33,248 nucleotides of DNA from Gemmataceae bacterium (lineage in GTDB: Bacteria; Planctomycetota; Planctomycetia; Gemmatales; Gemmataceae): NCBI GenBank assembly GCA_020847555.1, contig JADLBT010000288.1, positions 1-33,248 of the forward strand, read 5' to 3'. The notes below the pieces were generated by a model, which had not been told where the DNA came from, did no database searches, and was given only the letters and a program-made list of their open reading frames with translations. Shown here piece after piece: positions 18,848 to 26,704 of this stretch (positions are counted from its first letter, which is position 1; every line of letters begins with the position of its first letter). The translations under genes were made by a program, and so were the position numbers.

Positions 18848-20518
18848 ATGGCGCACCTGCTGCTTCTCAGTGGTCCCGACGCCGGGACGCGGTTCCCCCT
18901 CAGGGATCGTCAGGTCACGATCGGGCGGCACGCGACCGCCCACATCCACCTCGACCTTCCCGACGTCAGCCGCCGGCACGCCCAGATCACCCACGAGGGC
19001 GACACGTTCTACCTCGAAGATCTCGGCAGCAGCTACGGCACCTACCTGAACGGGCTGCCGCTGAAGGGCAAGGCGGAGCTGCACGAGCACCACCGTATCC
19101 TGATCGGGTCGTGCGAGTTCCTGTTCGAGGATCCGGACCGGCTCGAGTCGGGCGTGATCATCCGGTCCGAACTGTCGCTGCACCCGTCTAACTCCGACCT
19201 GTACCGGCTCGACTCGGCCACGAAGCTGCAGGCCGTCCTCGACATCGCTCACCACCTCGCCCAGACGCTCGACCTGGACGTCCTGCTCCCGCGCCTGCTG
19301 GACCACCTGCTCGCCCTGTTCCTGAAGGCGGACCGGGGCCTTGTCTTGCTGCGCGAGGGCGATCGGATGGAGGTCCGAGCCGTGCGGGTGCGGCGCCCGG
19401 ACCGAGCCCCCAATCAGGTCTACAGCCGGTCCGTCGTCCAGCGCGTCCTGGCCGAGGGGGTCGGCGTCGTCGCCGCCGACCATTGCGAGACGGTCCCGGC
19501 CCAGACGCTCATGGCCGCCGGCGTCCGGTCGTTCGTCTGCGTGCCGCTCAAGAGCCGCGACGACCGTCCGCTCGGCGTGCTACAGCTGGACCGATCCGGG
19601 CAGGGAGCCGACTTCACCCACGAGGATCTGCACCTGCTGACCGCCATCTCGCTGCAGGTGTCCGCCGTCCTCGACAACGCCGCTCTGCACGCGACGCTGC
19701 TCGACCACGAGCGCGTCAAGCGCGACCTGGCCCTGGCCCGGCTCGGGCAGATGGCAGCCGGCGTGGCGCACGAGATCAACAACCCGCTCGCGTTCGTCAA
19801 CAGCAACACCGCCGTCGTCCAGCGCGATGTCGGGATGCTGCGCCAGCTCCTCGATCTGTACGCCCAGGCCGAGGCGGTCCTGAGCGACCACGCGGCCGAG
19901 ACGCTCGCGAAGATCCACGACTTCGCCGCGGAGATCGACCTGCCGTACACGCTGGAGAACCTGGACGGCCTGTTGACCCGGTCACGCGAGGGGCTCAAGC
20001 GCATCCAGCAGATCGTGCAGGGGCTGCGGGAGTTCGCCCGCCTGGACGAGAGCGAGCTGGACGAGGTGGATCTGAACGCGGGCGTCGAATCGGCCCTCAG
20101 CGTCACGCGCGGATTGGCCGCCAAGCGGAAGGTCGAACTGGCGCTCGACCTGGAACCGCTGCCGCCCGTGACCTGCCGCCCGGCGCGGATCAACCAGGTC
20201 GTGTTCAACCTGGTGGCCAACGCGATCGACGCCTGTGCCGAGGGGGGGCAGGTGACGGTGCGGACGCGCGCCGCCGACGGCGCCGTTGCGATTCACGTCA
20301 TCGACAATGGTTGCGGCATCCCCCCGTCGATCCGCGACCGGATCTTCGATCCGTTCTTCACTACCAAGCCGCTCGGCAAGGGGGTCGGGCTGGGCCTGAG
20401 CATCAGTCACGGCATCGTACAGGACCACGGGGGGACGATCGAGGTCGAATCTCAGCCGGGTCAGGGAGCCCAGTTCACCGTTCGGCTACCGCTGCAGGGT
20501 GCCCCGCCGGTCACCTGA
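18848..20518 (+). CDS. Soluble FHA-GAF sensor histidine kinase
   Basis: A 556-residue kinase without membrane segments. Domain order: FHA (~1-98; [33 protein letters not shown], the phosphothreonine-binding loops), GAF (~130-285; [20 protein letters not shown]), HisKA with H308 in [15 protein letters not shown], and the ATPase domain ([11 protein letters not shown]-box, [21 protein letters not shown] and [11 protein letters not shown]). All catalytic boxes are intact, so it should autophosphorylate. The FHA domain suggests input from Ser/Thr kinase signalling, of which planctomycetes have many. No receiver domain is fused and no response-regulator gene is adjacent. The ATG at 18848 begins the FHA strand; the frame is open further upstream without family support. 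Confidence 0.92.
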   Translation: MAHLLLLSGPDAGTRFPLRDRQVTIGRHATAHIHLDLPDVSRRHAQITHEGDTFYLEDLGSSYGTYLNGLPLKGKAELHEHHRILIGSCEFLFEDPDRLESGVIIRSELSLHPSNSDLYRLDSATKLQAVLDIAHHLAQTLDLDVLLPRLLDHLLALFLKADRGLVLLREGDRMEVRAVRVRRPDRAPNQVYSRSVVQRVLAEGVGVVAADHCETVPAQTLMAAGVRSFVCVPLKSRDDRPLGVLQLDRSGQGADFTHEDLHLLTAISLQVSAVLDNAALHATLLDHERVKRDLALARLGQMAAGVAHEINNPLAFVNSNTAVVQRDVGMLRQLLDLYAQAEAVLSDHAAETLAKIHDFAAEIDLPYTLENLDGLLTRSREGLKRIQQIVQGLREFARLDESELDEVDLNAGVESALSVTRGLAAKRKVELALDLEPLPPVTCRPARINQVVFNLVANAIDACAEGGQVTVRTRAADGAVAIHVIDNGCGIPPSIRDRIFDPFFTTKPLGKGVGLGLSISHGIVQDHGGTIEVESQPGQGAQFTVRLPLQGAPPVT

Positions 20519-20550
20519 GGCACGATCCGGAAGAGGGTGTCTGCTACCCC

Positions 20551-20573
20551 CCCTCTCCCCTCGTGGGAGAGGG
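20551..20573. terminator. Hairpin after histidine kinase gene
   Basis: Nine-base arms CCCTCTCCC and GGGAGAGGG (20551-20559, 20565-20573) with a 5-nt loop, 32 bases after the kinase stop. No T-tract follows. It lies between convergent genes and probably ends transcription or protects the 3' end. Confidence 0.5.
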
Positions 20574-20618
20574 AGAACCCAAACCGGACTCCACCGCCCG
20601 GACCGTGCATGAGGTGCG

Positions 20619-20648
20619 AAAGTCCACGGACCGTGGCCCGTGGGCTTT
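20619..20648. repeat. Short palindromic element, type B (CCACGG ... CCGTGGGC)
   Basis: Arms of 11 nt at 20619-20629 and 20638-20648 with one G-U type difference; loop ACCGTGGC. The 30-bp unit differs at only two positions from the one at 28251-28280. Both lie between convergent genes and both have an A-run and a T-run at the base, so they look like bidirectional terminators of one repeat family. Confidence 0.75.
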
Positions 20649-20675
20649 ACGGCCTCACAGGACGGGACAGGCCCT

Positions 20676-22385
20676 TCACCGCTTCGGCACGAACGTCTTC
20701 AACCGCACGACCCAATCGATCCGATCCCCCTCGGTGCGCTGCGTCAGCTCGACGTGATCGAACCACTCCAGCACCGACAGCAGTCCCTCCAGCCGCGCGC
20801 CGGCCTGCCCGCGTGCCAGCCCGTTCCGCAGTGCCAGGAAGGCGAGGATGGGGTCGCGCCGCTCCTTCAGGAACTGCGCCAGCCGCTGCAACGACACGCG
20901 CAGCAGCGGTATGTTGGACCCCTGCGGCGCCGGCCCGGCCACGGCGGCAAAGCGCCGGATCGCGTCGGGCGAGTTGGCGAGGACGAGGTAGCCGGCCTTG
21001 ACGGCGAACGCCGGGCGCAGTCCGTGTGGGAACTTCTTGCCGGCGAAGTAATGGACCTCGACGCCAGCCTGCACTTCCTTTTTCAGGTAGATCGGGTCAG
21101 GGCTCTTGCGGTTGTGGTCGAGCACCCCGAGGACGGCGAACAGCTGCATCTGTTGCAGGAGCGACCGGGCCGCCGGCATCGCCCCGGGGCCGGGCCGGAT
21201 CCGCAGGGCCACGAGCAGGTGCGGGGGGCGGTCCTTGCCCGCCGAGACGAGGCACAACCCGCAGTCCGGACCGAGCGCGGGCAGGAGCTGGCGCGTCAGC
21301 GTCTCGCTCAGCGGGACGCCGAGCCGCGCCCGCAGTTCCGCGGCAATCGCTCGGCGGGCGTCGGGCGTCAGGAACTCGCCCAGCGCCTCGAACAGCGCCG
21401 GCACGTCCACGCACGCGGCGAAGGTAAGGACGGCGTCGTCCGGGAATCGGCCCCACAGGTCCGACGCCTTGCCCGCCGCCGCGAACAGTCGCCGCGCGGC
21501 CGCCGGCAGGTCGGCCGCGCGGGCGTGGGCGGCCAGCACCACTTCCGGGTCGCGATCGAGCGTCAGCGAGAGCGAGACGCCGTCCAGCGCCTTCCAGTAG
21601 GTCAGGAACGTGTTCAGCGCGTGGGCCGGTTCCGGCTTGAGCGACTCGGCCCGGGTGCGGAGTTCCGCGTCCAGCGCGCGCGGGTTGATCCAGAGGGTCG
21701 CCAGAGCCCTGTCGGTGCCGGCCTGCTTCAGTCGTGCGGCGAGCGGCAGGTCCGGCGGCCGCTTGAGGTCGGCGCGGCGGTCGAGGATCTCGCGCAGCAT
21801 CCCCTCGCGGGCCGCGAAGACGAGCACCGGCCCGCCGAGATGGTAGAAGCTCTCGCCGCCGGCCTCGACGCGGCGGCAATACTTCAGCCCTCGGTGTGCC
21901 CGGGCCTGCACCTCCTTCAGCTCGCCCGCCCGCTGCTGCTCCTGGTTGAGGCGCTCGACCACCTTCGCGAGCAGGTCGGGGTTGCGAGCCCAGAGGAGCA
22001 GCGCGCCCTCTTCGTCGTGGGGCTTGCCGGGCGGGCCGGCGCGGTGGGCGAGCACGATGGCATCGCCGAGGATCTCGTCGCGCAGCTGCGGCCAGGTGAC
22101 GCCCAGCCGGCGCCGCAGATGGTCGTCGAGCTTGCCGAACCCGGCCAGCTCCGGCGCCTGGACGATGGCCCGGCCGAGGGGCGACTCGCCGAGCGCCTTG
22201 ATCCACGGCGAGCGCAGCACTCGCTCGTGATGGACGCGCAGGTCGCCGATGACGAGGCAGAAGCCGACGTCGCCGGGAACGAGCCGGATCAGCTCCTCGC
22301 GCGGGGTCGCGGCGCAGGCGGACCCGGCGGCCAGCGGCGACAGGAGGGCGGCAAGGAGCAACGGCGAGCGCGGGCAGGACTTCAT
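20676..22385 (-). CDS. Secreted protein of unknown function (569 aa)
   Basis: The N-terminus is a signal peptide (SPLLLAALLSPLAAGSACA, cleavage likely after residue ~25). The mature part is a large alpha/beta protein with repeating blocks such as PGDVGFCLVIGDL, DEILGDAIVLAHR, GPVLVFAAREGMLREILDRR and GYLVLANSPDAIRRFAAVAG. This pattern resembles the large planctomycete DUF3352-like secreted proteins, but I cannot assign a family with certainty. No catalytic motif is visible. It follows the ECF sigma/anti-sigma pair in the same direction after a 121-bp gap with a strong hairpin, so it may be a target or partner of that pair. Confidence 0.8.
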   Translation of the reverse strand: MKSCPRSPLLLAALLSPLAAGSACAATPREELIRLVPGDVGFCLVIGDLRVHHERVLRSPWIKALGESPLGRAIVQAPELAGFGKLDDHLRRRLGVTWPQLRDEILGDAIVLAHRAGPPGKPHDEEGALLLWARNPDLLAKVVERLNQEQQRAGELKEVQARAHRGLKYCRRVEAGGESFYHLGGPVLVFAAREGMLREILDRRADLKRPPDLPLAARLKQAGTDRALATLWINPRALDAELRTRAESLKPEPAHALNTFLTYWKALDGVSLSLTLDRDPEVVLAAHARAADLPAAARRLFAAAGKASDLWGRFPDDAVLTFAACVDVPALFEALGEFLTPDARRAIAAELRARLGVPLSETLTRQLLPALGPDCGLCLVSAGKDRPPHLLVALRIRPGPGAMPAARSLLQQMQLFAVLGVLDHNRKSPDPIYLKKEVQAGVEVHYFAGKKFPHGLRPAFAVKAGYLVLANSPDAIRRFAAVAGPAPQGSNIPLLRVSLQRLAQFLKERRDPILAFLALRNGLARGQAGARLEGLLSVLEWFDHVELTQRTEGDRIDWVVRLKTFVPKR

Positions 22386-22441
22386 AAACGCCTCAGGCGG
22401 GGGAGCAGAGGAGGAAACCCACGAGCCGCCACCGTTGCATT

Positions 22442-22477
22442 CAGGCGAGCCGGAGCCGTCAGGCTCCGGCTCGCCTG
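22442..22477. repeat. Perfect 16-bp palindromic hairpin
   Basis: Perfect arms at 22442-22457 and 22462-22477 with a 4-nt loop, extended outward by GTTGCAT (22434-22440) and ATGCAAC (22483-22489). It lies between the anti-sigma gene and the downstream secreted-protein gene. The arm includes GAGCCGGA, as in the type A arms. Confidence 0.85.
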
Positions 22478-22506
22478 GAGCGTATGCAACCCGCCTGGGA
22501 ACCGCG

Positions 22507-23184
22507 CTAGCTCCTGGATTGCAGCGGCGGTAGTTTGCGGAAAAAGTAATTCAGGGCTCGGCGCGCCGACCCGCCGACAGTCTGCACGCCGGTCGAAACG
22601 CCGTCGGTGCCCTGACGGAGCCCCCGAACAGTGGCCTCCAGCGGCTGGGACACCGCCCCGACGCTGGGTAGCGAATCGGTCGAGACGAACTGCAGCGGTA
22701 GCGTCGAGGCCTCGAACACGCCGCCCTGCTCGCGCAACTTGTCGCCGATCCGATCCGCGAGCGCCGCCAGAGCCTGGCGCGCATCCTGGGCTCCTTCGCG
22801 CAGGCTGGGCTCGGCACGACGGTCGGGCTCGGGGGGGCGCACCGAGGCGAGGAAGCCCGGCTCGTCGGGGCCGGGGACCAGCCACGTGTAGCCGGCCAGG
22901 GCCGCCAGGAGCAGGCCGGCGGCCAGCGCCGCGCCCCGCCGCCACTGCCGGCGCAGACGTGCGGCGCGCTCGCGCAGCGCCGCAGCGACGACCTGCGCGG
23001 TTAGCCCCTCGGGAGCCGCTGGCCGGGGCAGGAGCTTTAACCCATCCGTCAGGCGCTGCGCGACGACGTGGCGGTCGCGGCACTCGGAGCACCCGGCCAG
23101 GTGCCGATCCAGCTCGACCCGGTCCGGAAGAAGCTCGCCGTCGAGCAGTCGCTGCAGCAGTTCCTGGCAGTCAAGGCAGCTCAT
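22507..23184 (-). CDS. Zinc-finger anti-sigma factor, membrane-anchored
   Basis: A 225-residue protein. The N-terminus has the ZAS anti-sigma signature: C3, C6, then H28xxxC32xxC35 (DRHLAGCSEC), which coordinates zinc and clamps the cognate ECF sigma factor. A single membrane segment (GAALAAGLLLAALAGYTWLV, ~84-103) separates it from a ~120-residue outer domain with no recognised fold. Its ATG at 23184 lies inside the end of the sigma gene (14-bp overlap), so the two are translationally coupled. It would release the sigma factor in response to a signal across the membrane. Confidence 0.9.
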   Translation of the reverse strand: MSCLDCQELLQRLLDGELLPDRVELDRHLAGCSECRDRHVVAQRLTDGLKLLPRPAAPEGLTAQVVAAALRERAARLRRQWRRGAALAAGLLLAALAGYTWLVPGPDEPGFLASVRPPEPDRRAEPSLREGAQDARQALAALADRIGDKLREQGGVFEASTLPLQFVSTDSLPSVGAVSQPLEATVRGLRQGTDGVSTGVQTVGGSARRALNYFFRKLPPLQSRS

Positions 23185-23728
23185 GCCCCACCTCCGCTAC
23201 CATCCCACGTCGGCGCAGCCGGTCCAGCACTTCCAGCCGGGCTCGGTGCAACCACGTCTTGATCGTCCCTACGGGGCGTTCCAGGGCGGCGGCGATCTCC
23301 TCGTAAGGCTGGCCCTGCTCGTGGAACAGGACGAACACCGTCCGGTACTCCAGGCGCAGGTCCGCGAGCGCGGCCTGGATTTCGGCCGCCAACTCGGCGG
23401 AGTCGTCCGCGGGCTTGTCGGCGGCCGTGTCTTGCAGATAGCCAGCCAGGTCCGGTCGGCGCACGCGCTGGGCCAGCCAGGTTCGGCACCGATTCACGGT
23501 GATGCCGACGACCCACGGTTTGAGCGGTCGGCCCGGATCCCAGCGGCGCAGGCTACGAAAGACGCGCAGGAAGACTTCCTGGGTGACGTCCTCCGCGTCG
23601 TGGCGGTGGTGCAGCAATCGGACGCACAGGCCGAATACCTCCGGCTGGAAGCGCTCGACCAGGGTGCGGATCGCCTCGGCGTCACTCCGCAGACAGCGGC
23701 GAACCAATGCGGCATCGTCACCCGACAC
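23171..23728 (-). CDS. ECF RNA polymerase sigma factor
   Basis: A 185-residue sigma-70 family ECF factor. Region 2 includes DAEDVTQEVFLRVFRSLRRW (core binding and -10 melting), and region 4 has the helix-turn-helix YEEIAAALERPVGTIKTWLH (-35 recognition). Region 3 and the N-terminal extension are absent, as is normal for ECFs. The next gene, overlapping by 14 bp, encodes the ZAS anti-sigma factor. Such pairs usually autoregulate, but no candidate promoter motif could be set out in the 106-bp upstream gap. Confidence 0.95.
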   Translation of the reverse strand: MSGDDAALVRRCLRSDAEAIRTLVERFQPEVFGLCVRLLHHRHDAEDVTQEVFLRVFRSLRRWDPGRPLKPWVVGITVNRCRTWLAQRVRRPDLAGYLQDTAADKPADDSAELAAEIQAALADLRLEYRTVFVLFHEQGQPYEEIAAALERPVGTIKTWLHRARLEVLDRLRRRGMVAEVGHELP

Positions 23729-23834
23729 GTTCCGCCCACCCGCGCTGGGATTTCTGAAAGGGAATACCTGCAGAGGAGAGAAGAGGTTTCACGGGCGCGG
23801 CGCCGGCGGGGGAAGCCCGCCGCGCGGCGGCGCG

Positions 23835-24089
23835 TCAATCGTCGAGAGCCTCGCGGAGCAGGTCCAGCGCCTCGTCCAGCGAGGCGTCCGGCAGCCGTTT
23901 GCCCCGTTTCTGGAGGGACTCGTTGAATTTGATCGACGCATCCTGCATCTTTTCATGCGTTTCCTGAGAGCCCCCGACCAGGAGGAAGTTCTCGTTCCGG
24001 GTGACCCGCTGGTGTTCGTCCTTGTTATCCAGACCGACGCCGAGGAATCCCAACAGCTCGCTCTCATTCTTCTTCGACCGGGTGGACAC
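23835..24089 (-). CDS. Small protein of unknown function (84 aa)
   Basis: The GTG at 24089 has a GAGGAGG ribosome-binding site directly upstream, which supports it over the longer open frame reaching 24221. The protein begins with a basic stretch (STRSKKNESELLG), then LGFLGVGLDNKDEHQRVT, ENFLLVGGSQETHEKM, and an acidic C-terminal helix (SLDEALDLLREALDD). It is soluble and I do not recognise a family. It lies between the two ECF sigma genes in the same direction, separated from the upstream one by a strong palindrome. Confidence 0.72.
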   Translation of the reverse strand: MSTRSKKNESELLGFLGVGLDNKDEHQRVTRNENFLLVGGSQETHEKMQDASIKFNESLQKRGKRLPDASLDEALDLLREALDD

Positions 24090-24187
24090 GTGGTCCTCCT
24101 CTCGTACAGGTGAGGAACTCGCTCCCGTAAAACTATACGGTCGCGGTGACCGGACGGTCAATTGCAAAGAGTTGGCAGACCAAACCC

Positions 24188-24251
24188 GACGAGCCGGAAG
24201 CGTCCGCGACGGGTCCGCCAACCTTTCCCGCGCGGACGCTTCCGGCTCGTC
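24188..24251. repeat. Long palindromic intergenic element, type A (perfect)
   Basis: Perfect 21-bp arms at 24188-24208 and 24231-24251 with a 22-nt loop. The arm core is the same as in the element at 6461-6524 about 17.7 kb away. It lies 18 bp after the stop of the ECF gene at 24270 and before the start of the 84-residue gene. Confidence 0.88.
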
Positions 24252-24269
24252 CGCCAGCTCAAAGGCGGG

Positions 24270-24893
24270 TTACGACTCCTCACGCTTCGATTCGCGGTGG
24301 ACGGGAGGGGGCTTCAGGACGTTGGTCCGGAGTTTCTTGCGGGCCCGCGACAGGACCGGCCCGATGCTGTTGACCGGCACGTTCAGCTCGGTGGCGATTT
24401 CCTCGTAAGTACGGCCCTCCAGGTAGTACAACCGCACGACCTGGCGCTCGCGTGCCGGCAGCTTCTTCAACAGCCGGGCCACCTCCTCCAGCGTCTCCAG
24501 ACCGACCCCCGCCTGCGGCGGACCTTCCGGCTCGGCCTCGATGGACGACAGTTGGCCGTCGTCGGTACGCAGCTGGACCTCGCGGGCCGTCGCCCGCTGC
24601 GCCAGTTCCTGCACGCAGATGCGCCGCGCGATGACCGTCAGATACGTCCCCAGGCTACTCTTGCCGCGGAACTGCCGCAGCACCGCGTAGTCCTTCGCCA
24701 CGATTTGCAGCAGGATTTCGGACGCCAGGTCTTCCGTGTCCTCGGGGCGCAACGGGACGCTGCGGAGGTGGGCGGTGTGGTGGATGACGTGGTAGATCAG
24801 GCCGAGGTGGTGATCGATGAAGTCATTCCAGGCTCCCGGTTCGTGGTGCAGGCAGCGCTGGAGTAGATCGCGATCTTGGGGAGTCAGTGCCAC
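24270..24893 (-). CDS. ECF-type RNA polymerase sigma factor, without linked anti-sigma
   Basis: A 207-residue ECF factor distinct from the one at 23171. Region 2 is represented by DTEDLASEILLQIVAKDY and FRGKSSLGTYLTVIARRIC, and region 4 by LPARERQVVRLYYLEGRTYE and IATELNVPVNSIGPVLSRAR. It has a longer linker (~115-140) and a basic tail (HRESKREES). Translation starts at a GTG (24893) with GAGGA about 10 bases upstream. No anti-sigma gene adjoins it, so control must lie elsewhere (for example a Ser/Thr kinase or C-terminal tail). Confidence 0.92.
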   Translation of the reverse strand: MALTPQDRDLLQRCLHHEPGAWNDFIDHHLGLIYHVIHHTAHLRSVPLRPEDTEDLASEILLQIVAKDYAVLRQFRGKSSLGTYLTVIARRICVQELAQRATAREVQLRTDDGQLSSIEAEPEGPPQAGVGLETLEEVARLLKKLPARERQVVRLYYLEGRTYEEIATELNVPVNSIGPVLSRARKKLRTNVLKPPPVHRESKREES

Positions 24894-25037
24894 GGCGAAC
24901 GGTCCTCGTCAGGTACCGGTCGGGCCTGGTGAGGGCCTGATTGTTCATTCTGCACGGCTGAGCAGTATACGAGTCGTCTTTCTTGCCCGCTCCTACTTAG
25001 CTTATTCTACCCTGCGCCAACCGCCCGGGGTAGTCCG

Positions 25038-25096
25038 GTCGCGACAATTCCCCCGTCCGCCAGGCAATTTGGCACGGTGGAACGCATTGTCGCGAC
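25038..25096. repeat. 11-bp inverted repeat around a 37-nt spacer
   Basis: GTCGCGACAAT at 25038-25048 and its exact complement at 25086-25096. Each arm contains the self-complementary TCGCGA. The spacing would suit either a long hairpin or two operator half-sites upstream of the ECF gene. Confidence 0.5.
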
Positions 25097-25127
25097 GCCC
25101 AGCTGCGGCGAGTGGCAGTGGGGAGAA

Positions 25128-25198
25128 AAAGCCCACGGGCGGCGTCCCGTGGGTGAAGTCGCCAGCGCTTCGCCCACGGGACGCCACCCGTGGGCTTT
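25128..25198. repeat. Nested double palindrome, type B related
   Basis: Arms of 31 nt at 25128-25158 and 25168-25198 with two differences and a 9-nt loop. Each arm is itself palindromic (CCCACGGG ... CCCGTGGG), so the element carries four copies of one 8-mer and could form a cruciform with alternative foldings. The outer AAAGCCCACGG/CCGTGGGCTTT matches the elements at 20619 and 28250. It lies 51 bases after the stop of the Trx/PDZ gene. Confidence 0.85.
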
Positions 25199-25248
25199 CC
25201 CGCCGCCTCTCCTCACTCCGCACTTGCCCCAGATGGGCTGGCTGCGGG

Positions 25249-26490
25249 TCACGGCTCCAGGGTCATGAGCAGATCCATCCGCTTGCCGTCGCGCAGGATG
25301 TTCAGCGTGACGCGGTCCCCGACCACATAGTTGTGCTGGATGTACCGAGCGAACCCATCCACGCCCATCGCCAGTTTCCGGCCATCGACGTCCAGGATGA
25401 TATCGCCGCCGCGTACCCCGGCCTTGCGGGCCTGGGTCGTGACGAGCTGCTTTTGCCGGAACGCGAGCTGGGTGGGGGACAGCCCCAGCGCCTTCCGCTC
25501 CTGCGGCCCGAGGTCGAAGCCGTCGAGGCGCCCGTAGGGGACCAGTTCCCGCAGCGATGCCCGCCACGAAATATCACTTTTCCGCCACCCGGCCGGTAGC
25601 TGTACCTTGCCGGTCCGGATCTGACCGTCGCGCTGCCAGACGACGTCGAGTTCGGTCGCCTTCATCGCCCTGTCCAGGGCGAACGTCGCGTCGGCGAGGG
25701 AGTGGATGGGCACGTTGTCGATTCGGCGCACCACATCCCCGGCCCAGAGGCCGCTGGCCGCGGCAGGGGAGCCATCCTTGACCGCCTTGACGATGTTGCC
25801 GCGGTCCACGTCCAGCTCGAACCCAAGGTTGTCAGGCAACGGGTAGCGGTGGATCAGATCCCTGCTCCAGGTGCCCGCACGCTTCAGGGCAGAGTGCTGG
25901 ATCTCTTTTACCTGGTGACAGTGGAGACAGCCGCGCCCGCCCCTGGGACCGAAGCCGAACCTGCTGCGGGCGAACTTCGGACCCTCCGCGGAGCGGGGCG
26001 CGAAGGTCTTGTCTGCGCTTCGATGCATCTCCAGGACCGACTGCATGGTGTAGCGCAGCCCCGGCAGCGACTGGCGCCGGTCGGCGTCGATCCCGTCCCG
26101 CGCGCCGTAGCGCGCGTACACCTTCCCGCCCGCGTCCAGGAAGAAGACCACGAGCGTCAGGTCGTAGTCGAACTCGAACAGATTCAGATCCTGCGTGTCG
26201 ATGCGCGTCAGCCGGACCCGGACGAACTGGTCGGCAATGTCCCTGAAACCTTCGAGACGGACAACCTGCCCGTCAAATTCGCGGCAGTCAATTCACGGAA
26301 CGCACCGCACCATCACCATGAGCGGTTTGCCGGTTACGCGCGCTCGCGCTTTGCCGTCCTCCAGACCGGGGAGCCACCCGTACCGGGCCGCCGGGTCGCC
26401 CCCCCTCGGCCCGCGGAATTGTGCCCTCCCCTCCCCCACAGCCAGTGCCACCCAACCCAGCGCGACGACCGTAACAAACCGACCCGTCAT
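25249..26490 (-). CDS. Trx-like/CxxCH/PDZ-PDZ protein, probable selenoprotein (in-frame TGA = Sec66)
   Basis: Read as one frame this encodes 413 residues starting MTGRFVTVVALGWVALAVGEG, a signal peptide, behind GGAGGACG at the right spacing. A single TGA at 26295-26293 falls at residue 66 in RCVP-U-IDC. The thioredoxin-like family normally has CxxC there, so TGA stands for its first Cys and C69 is kept. Both sides continue the same fold (GKPLMVMV before; LNLFEFDYDLTLVVFFLDAGG after). A CLHCH motif (C188, C191, H192) follows, then two PDZ domains (~215-290 with GSPAAASGLWAGDVV; ~330-410 with AGVRGGDIILDVDG). I recall this architecture from planctomycetes as a Trx7/PDZ (seleno)protein family. 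It acts outside the cytoplasm, presumably in redox or maturation chemistry. The alternative is a nonsense-mutated gene. Confidence 0.8.
26239..26287 (-). promoter_or_regulatory. Candidate bacterial SECIS stem-loops downstream of the TGA
   Basis: Two foldings are visible in the mRNA just after the TGA. One pairs CUGCC (26287-26283) with GGCAG around a 12-nt loop. The other pairs GUCC, CU and GAA with UUC, AG and GGAC (26262-26239), with small bulges and a GGU apical loop about 42 nt after the TGA. Bacterial SECIS elements carry a conserved GU in an apical loop, usually somewhat closer. Drawn by eye, no energies computed. Confidence 0.35.
26293..26295 (-). other. In-frame TGA, candidate selenocysteine codon
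   Basis: Upstream codons GTG CGG TGC GTT CCG precede the TGA, and downstream codons ATT GAC TGC keep the second redox Cys. No other stop occurs in this frame between 26490 and 25249. Confidence 0.75.
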
Positions 26491-26704
26491 GAAACGTCCT
26501 CCGGAGGGCGATGGTTGCTTCCCATGATATTGAACCCCCGGATCGTGACGGAGTCGCGGCAGGAGGGACGCCCGCTCCCCTCCGCTGCCGAAATCTCCTC
26601 TATCAACGAAACGACCGATTCCGTATAGTGTTCTCAAATTGTCCCACCCCTACCGCCCGCGCCGTCCGGTCAGAGCGCCGGGCCTCGGAGGATGCCGCAC
26701 CACG

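Larger units (their letters stand above)
24894..25248. other. 355-bp intergenic region with two inverted repeats
   Basis: No gene is supported here. It holds an 11-bp inverted repeat (25038-25048 and 25086-25096) and a 71-bp double palindrome (25128-25198). A TATACT hexamer read leftwards at 24969-24964 could be a -10 box for the ECF gene, but no matching -35 is visible. Confidence 0.5.

Noticed and set aside
16883..19483. Open frame of 866 codons on the minus strand
   Set aside because: Overlaps the amidohydrolase and kinase genes on the other strand and part of the DUF885 gene in another frame; composition is typical of a shadow frame.
20640..23306. Open frame of 888 codons on the plus strand
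   Set aside because: It runs antisense across three well-supported leftward genes, is rich in Arg/Gln/His low-complexity runs, and has no recognisable domain; it is a high-GC artefact.
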